Assembly: GCA_003670825.1 (NCBI GenBank)
Contig: QWQL01000002.1
Coordinates: 1-5,253 of the forward strand
DNA length: 5,253 nt
Direction: 5' to 3'
Origin: Planctomycetota bacterium
GTDB taxonomy: Bacteria > Planctomycetota > Planctomycetia > Pirellulales > UBA1268
The position numbers and the translations under genes are program-made. The notes under the pieces are model-generated. The model searched no databases and was not told where the DNA came from. It saw nothing but the letters and a program-made list of their open reading frames with translations. The stretch's first letter is position 1. Every line of letters starts with the position of its first letter. This document shows positions 1-5,097 of the stretch, piece by piece.

Positions 1-63
1 CTCCACAAGGCGGAGGGCATGCTGCGGGTGCTCGATGCCTGTGGGATCGGAGGGGGCGGATGA
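1..63 (+). CDS. C-terminal end of chorismate-binding synthase component I (PabB/TrpE family), partial
   Basis: An open frame enters from the left edge and stops with TGA at 61-63, giving 20 residues that begin LHKAEGMLRVLDACG. The K-A-x-x-M-L-R-x-L pattern resembles the extreme C-terminus of aminodeoxychorismate synthase component I and anthranilate synthase component I, which aminate chorismate. The stronger evidence is context: its stop overlaps the start of the amidotransferase subunit by 4 bases (ATGA), the usual arrangement for translationally coupled component I/component II pairs. Family membership is inferred from that coupling and a short tail, so PabB and TrpE cannot be told apart here. 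The rest of the gene lies outside the window. Confidence 0.6.
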   Translation, partial: LHKAEGMLRVLDACGIGGGG

Positions 64-737
64 TCGTCGTCGTCGACAACCGCGACAGCTTCGTCTTCAA
101 CCTCACGCGGCACTTCCAACTGCTCGGCGTTGAGACCGTCGTCGTGCCGAGCCACGGCACCACCGCCGCAGCGATCCTGGCCGTCTCGCCGGCTGCGATC
201 GTGATCTCGCCGGGGCCGTGCACCCCCGCAGAGGCCGGCTGCTCGCTCGAACTGGTGCGGGCCGCGCGGGGCCGCGTGCCACTGCTTGGCGTCTGCCTCG
301 GCCACCAGGCGATTGCGGCCGCGGTCGGCGGTCGCGTGGTGCGGGCGACGTCGCCCGTCCACGGACGCACAAGCGAGGTGCTCCACGACGGCGTCAATCT
401 GTTCTCGGGCATCCCGAGCCCGATGACAGCCTGCCGCTACCACTCGTTGGTGGTCGACGCGGCGTCGCTGCCCCCGGGCATCGCCGCGATTGCCCGCGAC
501 CGCGACGGCACGGTGATGGCGATCGCCGACGAGGCCCACGCTATTTTCGGGGTCCAGTTTCACCCTGAGTCGATCCTCACCCGGCATGGCTATCGGCTGC
601 TGGCCAACTTCCTCGTGATCGCCGGTATCCCGCACCGCGCGGAGCTCGTGGAACCGCTCGACGACGAGGTAGCCCGGCAGGCCGCCGACCAGCCCCCGCA
701 CAACGACCTCGCGTCGGGTCCGGTCGTCACGTTCTAA
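60..737 (+). CDS. pabA: Aminodeoxychorismate/anthranilate synthase component II (glutamine amidotransferase)
   Basis: This class I glutamine amidotransferase (225 aa) hydrolyses glutamine and passes ammonia to a chorismate-binding partner, making 4-amino-4-deoxychorismate (folate) or anthranilate (tryptophan) in the cytoplasm. Visible motifs are the N-terminal DNRDSFVFNL (6-15), the oxyanion-region SPGPC (50-54), the nucleophile elbow GVCLGHQ with Cys79, and FHPES with His168 and Glu170, so the catalytic triad is complete. The ATG at 60 has GGAGG at 49-53, six bases upstream, and overlaps the TGA of the preceding component I gene, which fixes the start and implies coupled translation. The family normally ends near residue 190. 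Here about 35 extra, mostly polar residues follow (from roughly 190), with no motif I recognise. The choice of pabA over trpG is uncertain: many bacteria use one amphibolic subunit, and the partner is only seen as a short tail. Confidence 0.93.
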   Translation: MIVVVDNRDSFVFNLTRHFQLLGVETVVVPSHGTTAAAILAVSPAAIVISPGPCTPAEAGCSLELVRAARGRVPLLGVCLGHQAIAAAVGGRVVRATSPVHGRTSEVLHDGVNLFSGIPSPMTACRYHSLVVDAASLPPGIAAIARDRDGTVMAIADEAHAIFGVQFHPESILTRHGYRLLANFLVIAGIPHRAELVEPLDDEVARQAADQPPHNDLASGPVVTF

Positions 738-774
738 CCGGCAACGGCGACCCACCAGAGAGCTCACGAATCCG

Positions 775-796
775 GGCAGCGGAGGTCGCCGCTGCC
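775..796 (+). terminator. Stem-loop after pabA, possible terminator
   Basis: GGCAGCGG (775-782) pairs perfectly with CCGCTGCC (789-796) around a 6-base loop, 37 bases after the pabA stop. The stem is strong, but no U-run follows (next bases TGTTCAGG), so it is not a textbook intrinsic terminator. It could end transcription with Rho or protect the mRNA 3' end. Its 3' arm overlaps a second palindrome (793-806). Confidence 0.4.
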
Positions 797-846
797 TGTT
801 CAGGCATCACGCAGTGCCTACCGGATAGGCGGCGTATCCAGCCCCG

Positions 847-863
847 TGCGCATCATTGGCGCG
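847..863. promoter_or_regulatory. NtrC-like enhancer dyad (candidate)
   Basis: TGCGCATCATTGGCGCG has GCGC arms separated by 7 bases and keeps the TGC-x-C and TGG-x-GC bases of the enteric NtrC site pattern (TGCACCA-N3-TGGTGCA). Its centre lies about 160 bases upstream of the start point predicted from the sigma-54 promoter at 990-1005, a usual distance for an enhancer bound by a nitrogen regulator. Only one site was found, and the arms differ from the consensus at the A/T positions, so this is a hypothesis. Confidence 0.35.
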
Positions 864-989
864 AATCAGGCTCCGATTTTGAGGATTTTTATCAGCCTGG
901 CGGAAACGTAACAGCCCGGGAAACAAGGGGCTTTGGGCGAACTGGCCACCTCCCCGGGCTCCGGCGCCACGCCGCCGAGACAGCCGTGC

Positions 990-1005
990 TGGCACGGCGT
1001 TTGCT
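990..1005 (+). promoter_or_regulatory. Sigma-54 (RpoN) -24/-12 promoter of amt
   Basis: The sequence TGGCACG-GCGT-TTGCT matches the RpoN consensus TGGCACG-N4-TTGCW at every defined position, with GG at 991-992 and GC at 1003-1004 in the required spacing. It points at the ammonium transporter gene, and the start point would be near 1015, leaving a leader of about 91 bases. Ammonium transporter genes are classic sigma-54/NtrC targets in other bacteria, so position and gene function agree. The -24 half lies inside a perfect palindrome, GCCGTGC-TG-GCACGGC (983-998), followed by a T-rich stretch, so a terminator is the main alternative reading. Confidence 0.75.
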
Positions 1006-1106
1006 TTCTTCATCCGCGGCGGAAATCTGACGCGGCGGGATGCTGCGGCTCGAGGATTTCGGCACGGCGGTAGTGCTCGACGTTCTTTAACCCACGAGGC
1101 GGGATC

Positions 1107-2624
1107 ATGGATTGCGTTCGCATGATGCGGTGGTGTGGTGTGGTGGCGGTGGTCGTCTCCATCCTGTTTGGTCCGACAGACCTGTGTTCGAACCTGGCGT
1201 TCGCCGAGGAGACCGCGGCAGCAGCCCCGGAGACTCCCGCGACCCCAACTCCGCCCACCATCGAGGAAATGGTGCCCAAACTCTGGGTTGCCGCCGACAC
1301 CGTCTGGGTGCTCGTCTGCGGCATGCTCGTGTTCTTCATGAACCTCGGCTTCGGCTGCGTCGAGTCGGGTTTCGCGCGGGCAAAAAACTGCGTCAACATT
1401 CTCTCGAAAAACTTCATCGTGTTTGCGGCGACGTCGATCGCCTACTTCCTGTTCGGCTTTGACCTGATGTTCGGTGCCGGTGACGGCGCCTTCATTGGCA
1501 ACTCCGGGTCATGGATGGTGGGCGCGGCCGACAACAGCCCGGCCGTGGGCAACCTTTACCAGGGCCAGTATGGTTCGATCAGCTGGGCCAGCGTGCCGCT
1601 GTGGACCAAGTTTTTCTTCCAACTGGTGTTCGCCGGAACAGCCGCCACGATTGTGTCGGGGGCCGTGGCCGAGCGGATCAAGTACCACTCATTCGTGATC
1701 TTCAGTTTCCTGATGGCGCTCGTGATCTATCCGGTCACTGGCCACTGGATCTGGGGCTTCGGCTACCTCGCCAAGGAATGGAACTTCTGGGACTTCGCCG
1801 GCTGCTCCGCAGTCCACTCCGTCGGCGGCTGGGCGGCCCTCACCGGTGCCCTGATCCTCGGCCCCCGCATCGGCAAGTATTCGTCGACCGGGAAGGTGCA
1901 GGCCCTGCCCGGACACAACATGATGGCCGCCTTCATCGGCTGTCTGGTGCTCTGGTTTGGCTGGTTCGGCTTCAACCCCGGCAGCACGTTCGGTGTCGCT
2001 GCGGACGGCGGGGCATTGGCCTCGCAGGTGGCGGTGAACACCAACATGGCGGCCGCAGCCGCCACGCTCTCGGCGACGATCACCGCCTGGTTGCTCCTCG
2101 GCAAGCCCGACATCGGCATGACGCTCAACGGCTGTCTTGCCGGCCTGGTGGGCATCACCGCCTGTGCCGCATTCACCAACATCCAGTGCTCTGCGCTCAT
2201 CGGATTGATCGCCGGCACGCTCGTGGTCCTTTCGGTGCTGTTCTTCGACCGGATCGGGATCGACGACCCGGTCGGCGCGACGAGCGTGCACCTTGTCTGC
2301 GGTATCTTCGGCACACTCTGCGTGGGCTTGTTCACCACCAGCGATCTCTCGACGACTGTCGCGAACACGCCGGTGGGTTGGGCCGCGGTGGGCGGGCCCT
2401 ACGCCGGATTGTTCTTCGGCGGTGGCACCAAGCAACTGATCGCCCAACTCGTGGGCGTGCTGATGGTCGGTGCCTTCGTCGCTCCGGTCTCCGCGATCTG
2501 CTGGCTGATCATCAAGGCGGTCGTAGGCCTGCGGGTCTCACCGCAGGAGGAGATCGAAGGGCTCGACATCGGCGAACACGGCAACGAGGCCTACCACGGC
2601 TTCGTGATGGTCCGCACGGAATAG
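1107..2624 (+). CDS. amt: Amt-family ammonium transporter
   Basis: An integral inner-membrane channel/transporter (505 aa) that takes up ammonium. The N-terminus is a signal peptide (hydrophobic about 10-22, likely cleavage after AFA, residue 33), then an A/P/T-rich linker to about 51 and a membrane domain of the usual Amt length, about 11 helices. Family signatures include LGFGCVESGFARAKNCVNIL (80-99) and the DFAG and FNPGS motifs. By alignment with E. coli AmtB the pore residues are present: Phe175 and Phe289 (gate), Trp216 and Ser293 (outer site), Asp229, and the twin histidines His237 and His395. The C-terminal tail keeps EEIEGLDIGEHGNEAY (481-496), the cytoplasmic segment that PII proteins regulate in other Amt proteins. 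The ATG at 1107 has GAGG seven bases upstream and gives a complete signal peptide; Met6 and Met7 are weaker alternatives. It appears monocistronic, with a sigma-54 promoter upstream and a strong terminator downstream. No glnK neighbour is visible. Confidence 0.96.
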   Translation: MDCVRMMRWCGVVAVVVSILFGPTDLCSNLAFAEETAAAAPETPATPTPPTIEEMVPKLWVAADTVWVLVCGMLVFFMNLGFGCVESGFARAKNCVNILSKNFIVFAATSIAYFLFGFDLMFGAGDGAFIGNSGSWMVGAADNSPAVGNLYQGQYGSISWASVPLWTKFFFQLVFAGTAATIVSGAVAERIKYHSFVIFSFLMALVIYPVTGHWIWGFGYLAKEWNFWDFAGCSAVHSVGGWAALTGALILGPRIGKYSSTGKVQALPGHNMMAAFIGCLVLWFGWFGFNPGSTFGVAADGGALASQVAVNTNMAAAAATLSATITAWLLLGKPDIGMTLNGCLAGLVGITACAAFTNIQCSALIGLIAGTLVVLSVLFFDRIGIDDPVGATSVHLVCGIFGTLCVGLFTTSDLSTTVANTPVGWAAVGGPYAGLFFGGGTKQLIAQLVGVLMVGAFVAPVSAICWLIIKAVVGLRVSPQEEIEGLDIGEHGNEAYHGFVMVRTE

Positions 2625-2645
2625 CACGCAAACCCTCCGGGCAGG

Positions 2646-2666
2646 GCCCCTGGCCGAGGCCGGGGC
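2646..2666 (+). other. GC-rich stem-loop after amt
   Basis: GCCCC-T-GGCC (2646-2655) can pair with GGCC-GGGGC (2658-2666) around a two-base GA turn, leaving one unpaired T. It overlaps the 12-bp palindrome CGGGGCGCCCCG (2661-2672). It sits between the amt stop and the main terminator, has no U-run, and may stabilise the 3' end or act as an accessory structure. Confidence 0.35.
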
Positions 2667-2694
2667 GCCCCGCTCGGAGTCACCGTCCAGAAGG

Positions 2695-2751
2695 ATGCCC
2701 CACTGGCGTGGGCGAGCAATCCGCCTCGCTCGCCCACGCCGGGGCATTTTT
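2695..2751 (+). terminator. Strong intrinsic terminator of amt
   Basis: A perfect 13-bp stem (2705-2717 with 2728-2740, arms GGCGTGGGCGAGC and GCTCGCCCACGCC) with a 10-base loop is extended by a 7-bp outer stem, ATGCCCC (2695-2701) with GGGGCAT (2741-2747), across a 3-base bulge ACT. A T-run at 2747-2751 follows the stem directly. This is a textbook Rho-independent terminator for the amt transcript, 71 bases after its stop, and it should separate amt from the ferritin unit. Confidence 0.93.
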
Positions 2752-2790
2752 AAATCCGGGACGGGAGCGGATTTCGGATCGGCAGCCGCC

Positions 2791-2820
2791 TTGCCGAAAC
2801 GGCGCTGAGCGGCCTATCCT
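2791..2820 (+). promoter_or_regulatory. Sigma-70-like promoter of ferritin (candidate)
   Basis: TTGCCG (2791-2796) and TATCCT (2815-2820) are separated by 18 bases, each matching four of six consensus positions, and lie just downstream of the amt terminator and 26 bases before the ferritin start. The dyad ATCCT-CA-AGGAT (2816-2827) covers the -10 and predicted start point, and TTTCGG/CCGAAA (2772-2777, 2794-2799) brackets the -35. Either could be an operator for an iron or redox regulator; neither matches a site I know well. Confidence 0.4.
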
Positions 2821-2845
2821 CAAGGATCCGCCATAAGGAGCGACC

Positions 2846-3334
2846 ATGATCACCGCAAGCATGCAGAAACTGCTGAACGCCCAGCTGAACCGCGAGTATT
2901 CCTCGAGCTATGCCTACCTGGCGATGGCCGCCTACGCGGAATCCCTGTCATTGGTGGGATTCGCGCATTGGCTGCGGACCCAACACCGCGAGGAACTCGA
3001 GCATGCGCTGAAGTTCTACGAATACATCCATGCCCAGAACGGGCGAGTGACGCTGGCCGCGATCACGGAGCCACGGGCTGAATACGCGAGCATTTTCGAG
3101 GTCTTCCAGAAGGTGCTCGAGCACGAGCAGTTTATCACCCGCTCCATCCACGAGGTCTACGCCGCGGCGGAAGCCGAGAAGGACTACGCGACCAAGACCT
3201 TCCTCGGCTGGTTCGTCAGCGAGCAGGTGGAGGAGGAAGCCGCCGCTCAGCTCATGGTGGACAGGCTGGCGATGATCGGGGAGAGCAAAGGCTCACTGCT
3301 GTATCTGGACAAAGAGGCGCGGAAGCGGGAGTAG
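2846..3334 (+). CDS. ftnA: Bacterial non-heme ferritin
   Basis: A cytoplasmic iron-storage protein (162 aa) expected to form a 24-subunit shell, oxidise Fe(II) and deposit Fe(III) mineral. Length and four-helix pattern fit the FtnA family. The ferroxidase ligands fall at the same residue numbers as in E. coli FtnA: Glu17, Glu50, His53, Glu94, Gln127 and Glu130. The third-site residues Glu49, Glu126 and Glu129 are also present, so the centre looks catalytically complete. I see no heme-ligand methionine at position 52 (it is Glu), which argues against bacterioferritin. The ATG at 2846 has a near-perfect AAGGAG (2835-2840) five bases upstream. It is probably monocistronic: a strong terminator precedes it and the next gene is convergent. 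Regulation by iron is likely from the family, but only an unassigned dyad near the promoter supports it here. Confidence 0.95.
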   Translation: MITASMQKLLNAQLNREYSSSYAYLAMAAYAESLSLVGFAHWLRTQHREELEHALKFYEYIHAQNGRVTLAAITEPRAEYASIFEVFQKVLEHEQFITRSIHEVYAAAEAEKDYATKTFLGWFVSEQVEEEAAAQLMVDRLAMIGESKGSLLYLDKEARKRE

Positions 3335-3336
3335 CG

Positions 3337-3360
3337 GCAGCGCCAGCCTCACCCCGCTGC
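3337..3360. terminator. Weak stem-loop between convergent genes
   Basis: GCAGCG (3337-3342) can pair with CGCTGC (3355-3360) over a 12-base loop. An alternative outer pairing is GAGGCGC (3314-3320) with GCGCCTC (3359-3365). The structure lies in the 44-base gap between the ferritin stop and the DUF1571 stop, where a bidirectional terminator would be expected, but there is no T- or A-run on either side. Confidence 0.25.
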
Positions 3361-3378
3361 GCCTCCTCGTCACCCCGG

Positions 3379-4281
3379 TCACGGGCCGCGAAGCCTCGCG
3401 GCCGCGAAGGTCGCGTCGTCCAGTTCTGCGTTGAGCGTCACGTTCGTGTAGGTAAACTCCGACATCAACGGCGGCTGTTGGTCGGGCGTTTCCGGCCAGT
3501 CGTACACGTCGAACCGCACGGGCACGTGCAGTGCGGAATCGATGGCCATGCTGGCGCTGAAGAACTGCAGGCCGTCGCGACGCCGCGGGTGCGTGATCCG
3601 CAGCATCTGGCAGGGGCGGCCGTTGATCGTCGCGGTGGTGATCTGCTCGACGATCGTGTTGTCACCGCGTGGATCGGCTGCGACATCCTGCTGCAAGGTG
3701 CGGATGGTCCGGTCGAGTACCTGCGAGAACCCGATCTCCGTGATCGGCATGAGGCTCTCCCGCTTGACGATGGAGCTCGCGGGATCAACATCTGTGACGA
3801 CGTAGCTGAAACGTCGGCCGCCCTTGCGGACCAACAGCCGGTCGTCATTTTGGCCGGCGACGAACAGGACCTTCCGGCCCTTGATCTCGGAGGGGCCGAG
3901 AAACTCGAGCAGCACACTCGGAGGCTGCGTCACCCGCGGGTTGGCATGGGTTTGCTCACGAACCCACATGTCGATGTAGCGGTAGTCCTGCAACTCGCCT
4001 TCGATACGCTCGCGCTTCGTGACCCGGCAGGTGAAGTCGCGCACGGTCCGCTGCAGGTAGGTCTGCTCTTCGTAGGCGAACTTCAACACCCACTCGAGCG
4101 GATGAGGGGCCGGTCGCCGCGGGGCGGCGACGTTCGGCCGCAAGGCTTCAGTTGGAGTGGCGGAAGCCAGCGTGGGGGCAGCGGTGCCAGCGTGTTGAGC
4201 CTGCACGCCCTGGTGTCGGAAACCAGTCCCGAGCAAGGTAAGCAGAAGCGCCACACCTGGGCGAAGCCATCGTCGGGACAT
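3379..4281 (-). CDS. Secreted DUF1571-family protein
   Basis: A 300-residue exported protein of unknown function. I recognise it as DUF1571, a family found mostly in Planctomycetes. The N-terminus is a signal peptide (Arg3/Arg4, hydrophobic about 8-20, likely cleavage after VQA, residue 28), followed by a low-complexity A/P/T linker to about 60. Family-like blocks in order are FTCRVTKRERIEGEL (83-97), KGRKVLFVAGQND (134-146), PITEIGFSQVLDRTI (179-193), PVRFDVYDWP (254-263) and EFTYTNVTLNAEL (275-287). Two cysteines are seen in the mature part (85 and 224) and could pair after export. The fold may be a lipoprotein-carrier-like beta sheet (inference). The start at 4281 is preferred over the longer open frame from 4434 because AAGGAG lies about seven bases upstream and a signal peptide begins directly there. 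A weak TTGCGG-N18-TATCTT promoter (4346 to 4317) is possible. Convergent with ferritin. Confidence 0.8.
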   Translation of the reverse strand: MSRRWLRPGVALLLTLLGTGFRHQGVQAQHAGTAAPTLASATPTEALRPNVAAPRRPAPHPLEWVLKFAYEEQTYLQRTVRDFTCRVTKRERIEGELQDYRYIDMWVREQTHANPRVTQPPSVLLEFLGPSEIKGRKVLFVAGQNDDRLLVRKGGRRFSYVVTDVDPASSIVKRESLMPITEIGFSQVLDRTIRTLQQDVAADPRGDNTIVEQITTATINGRPCQMLRITHPRRRDGLQFFSASMAIDSALHVPVRFDVYDWPETPDQQPPLMSEFTYTNVTLNAELDDATFAAARLRGP

Positions 4282-4611
4282 CGCACGCTCCTTCGAGCAA
4301 AGCCGGCACGTCATAGAAGATAGCTTGTTCAATGGCACCTCCGCAACCATTTCCCGGCTGGCGAGCGACTCGTGCGTCGGCTGGAAAGCAGTCTGGGCTC
4401 CCGGGGGCGGTTCCCGGAACGCCAACCTTCTCACGCTGGAATGGCGGTTTTCTCGCGTCGGCGCGGAGTCTCCCCAAGTCCCGACTCATGGCCGTTTCGT
4501 AGCTGCCCGGCGGCTGGCACGGCTCAGAGGCTGTGGATGTCGATCACGGGCAACTCGTCGAACCGAAGGATCCGGGGGGCCCGATCACGTTGACGTTCTC
4601 CGGGCGGTGCA
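4282..4611. other. 330-base gap between hepT-like gene and DUF1571 gene
   Basis: No confident gene is visible. The minus strand could carry the DUF1571 leader: a weak promoter TTGCGG (4346-4341), 18 bases, TATCTT (4322-4317), and AAGGAG before the start at 4281. An imperfect hairpin GGCG-g-TTCC/GGAACGCC lies at 4406-4423 without a T-run. Next to the hepT stop there is a possible frameshifted small ORF (4524-4612), described under findings. The open frame covering 4282-4434 in phase with DUF1571 has no signal peptide or ribosome site of its own and is judged noncoding. Confidence 0.5.
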
Positions 4612-5097
4612 TCAGCCCTTATCGAGTTCGTCGTGATAGCGACTTCGGACGACGCCGAGAAACGAGCGGCACCACCCGTCGAAGCTCGCCACGCAACGGG
4701 TCGCATTTTCAGCCGCAGCTATAACGCGGACCGGATCGAGGTCGAGGTCGTAGGCATGCCGAAACAGATGCCGAAAGCCCTTGAGTTCGCGAATGTCTCG
4801 CACCGCATCGGCCGGCAGAAACGCGGGGCGGATCCCCTTGAGGTCGAGCGTCACGCGTTCGATCAACGTGTCGTGGTAACGACCGGTCTTTTCCAGATGG
4901 TTTTCGAAAGCCTCGCAAAGCCGCTCGAACGCCTTTTCCATGATGTTGTAGACGCGATTGATCTCGAAGGCGGCGGCAGCCCAACGGCCGTCGGTCGGCT
5001 CCGCCAACCGGACTTGCAGCAAAGCAACAGCACGCTGCATGACGCGGCCATCCTGCTCCAAGCCATCTTCTAGGATCTGCAAAGCTATGCGATCCAT
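4612..5097 (-). CDS. hepT: HepT-like HEPN ribonuclease toxin
   Basis: An all-helical HEPN-domain protein (161 aa) likely to be the toxin of an MNT-HEPN toxin-antitoxin module and to cleave RNA when released. The key motif R-X4-H-X-Y is intact: Arg109, His114 and Tyr116 within FRHLFRHAYDLDLDP (108-122). In characterised HepT proteins Arg and His form the nuclease site, and the Tyr is the residue that the cognate nucleotidyltransferase modifies with AMP groups. A helical N-terminal half includes FEINRVYNIMEKAFERLCEAF (44-64). The ATG at 5097 lies inside the 3' end of the antitoxin gene (13-base overlap) and is preceded by a purine-rich GGGAAGGGGAG, so translation is probably coupled. The same frame stays open to the window edge, but that extension would overlay the antitoxin frame and is rejected. 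Length is a little above the roughly 110-150 aa usual for HepT, which points to a HepT-like subfamily rather than the founding group. Confidence 0.82.
   Translation of the reverse strand: MDRIALQILEDGLEQDGRVMQRAVALLQVRLAEPTDGRWAAAAFEINRVYNIMEKAFERLCEAFENHLEKTGRYHDTLIERVTLDLKGIRPAFLPADAVRDIRELKGFRHLFRHAYDLDLDPVRVIAAAENATRCVASFDGWCRSFLGVVRSRYHDELDKG

Larger units (their letters stand above)
738..1106. other. Intergenic regulatory region between pabA and amt
   Basis: No credible gene is seen in these 369 bases. They hold, in order: a run of overlapping stem-loops just after pabA (775-839); an NtrC-like dyad (847-863); an AT-rich patch (about 874-893) that could bend easily; an 8-bp inverted repeat AGCCCGGG/CCCGGGCT (913-920 and 953-960, 32-base loop); a sigma-54 promoter (990-1005); and a leader of about 91 bases with two copies of CGCGGCGG (1015-1022 and 1031-1038). 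GAGG at 1096-1099 is the likely ribosome binding site of amt. The layout of enhancer, bendable spacer and -24/-12 promoter is what nitrogen-regulated sigma-54 units show; the functions are inferred. Confidence 0.6.

Noticed and set aside
807..1013. Minus-strand open frame of 68 codons starting with Met-Lys-Lys across the pabA-amt gap
   Set aside because: It lies on top of the sigma-54 promoter and hairpins, its product is Arg/Gly-rich without a motif, and the composition is that expected from GC-rich noncoding DNA.
1006..1106. amt leader as a glutamine-type riboswitch (glnA-like RNA motif)
   Set aside because: I could not find the conserved core of the known glutamine riboswitch; only direct CGCGGCGG repeats and a weak GAAATC/GATTTC pairing (1022-1027 with 1055-1060) are present.
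1511..2836. Long open frame overlapping amt in another frame (plus strand)
   Set aside because: It is an Arg/Gly/His-rich shadow of the amt coding sequence, caused by high GC at third positions; amt itself has full family motifs.
3384..3409. Direct repeat GGCCGCGAAG (3384-3393 and 3400-3409)
   Set aside because: A short GC-rich repeat at the 3' end of the DUF1571 coding sequence encoding part of an Ala/Arg-rich tail; no sign of a mobile or regulatory element.
3478..4323. Plus-strand open frame of 281 codons opposite the DUF1571 gene
   Set aside because: It is an antisense shadow with no motif, while the minus-strand frame has a signal peptide, ribosome site and family blocks.
4282..4434. 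51-codon N-terminal extension of the DUF1571 protein
   Set aside because: The internal ATG at 4281 has a good AAGGAG site and begins a signal peptide; the extension would bury that signal peptide inside the protein.
4515..4521. Second TGGCACG on the plus strand as a sigma-54 -24 box
   Set aside because: The following -12 position reads AGAGG instead of TTGCW, and no plus-strand gene follows.
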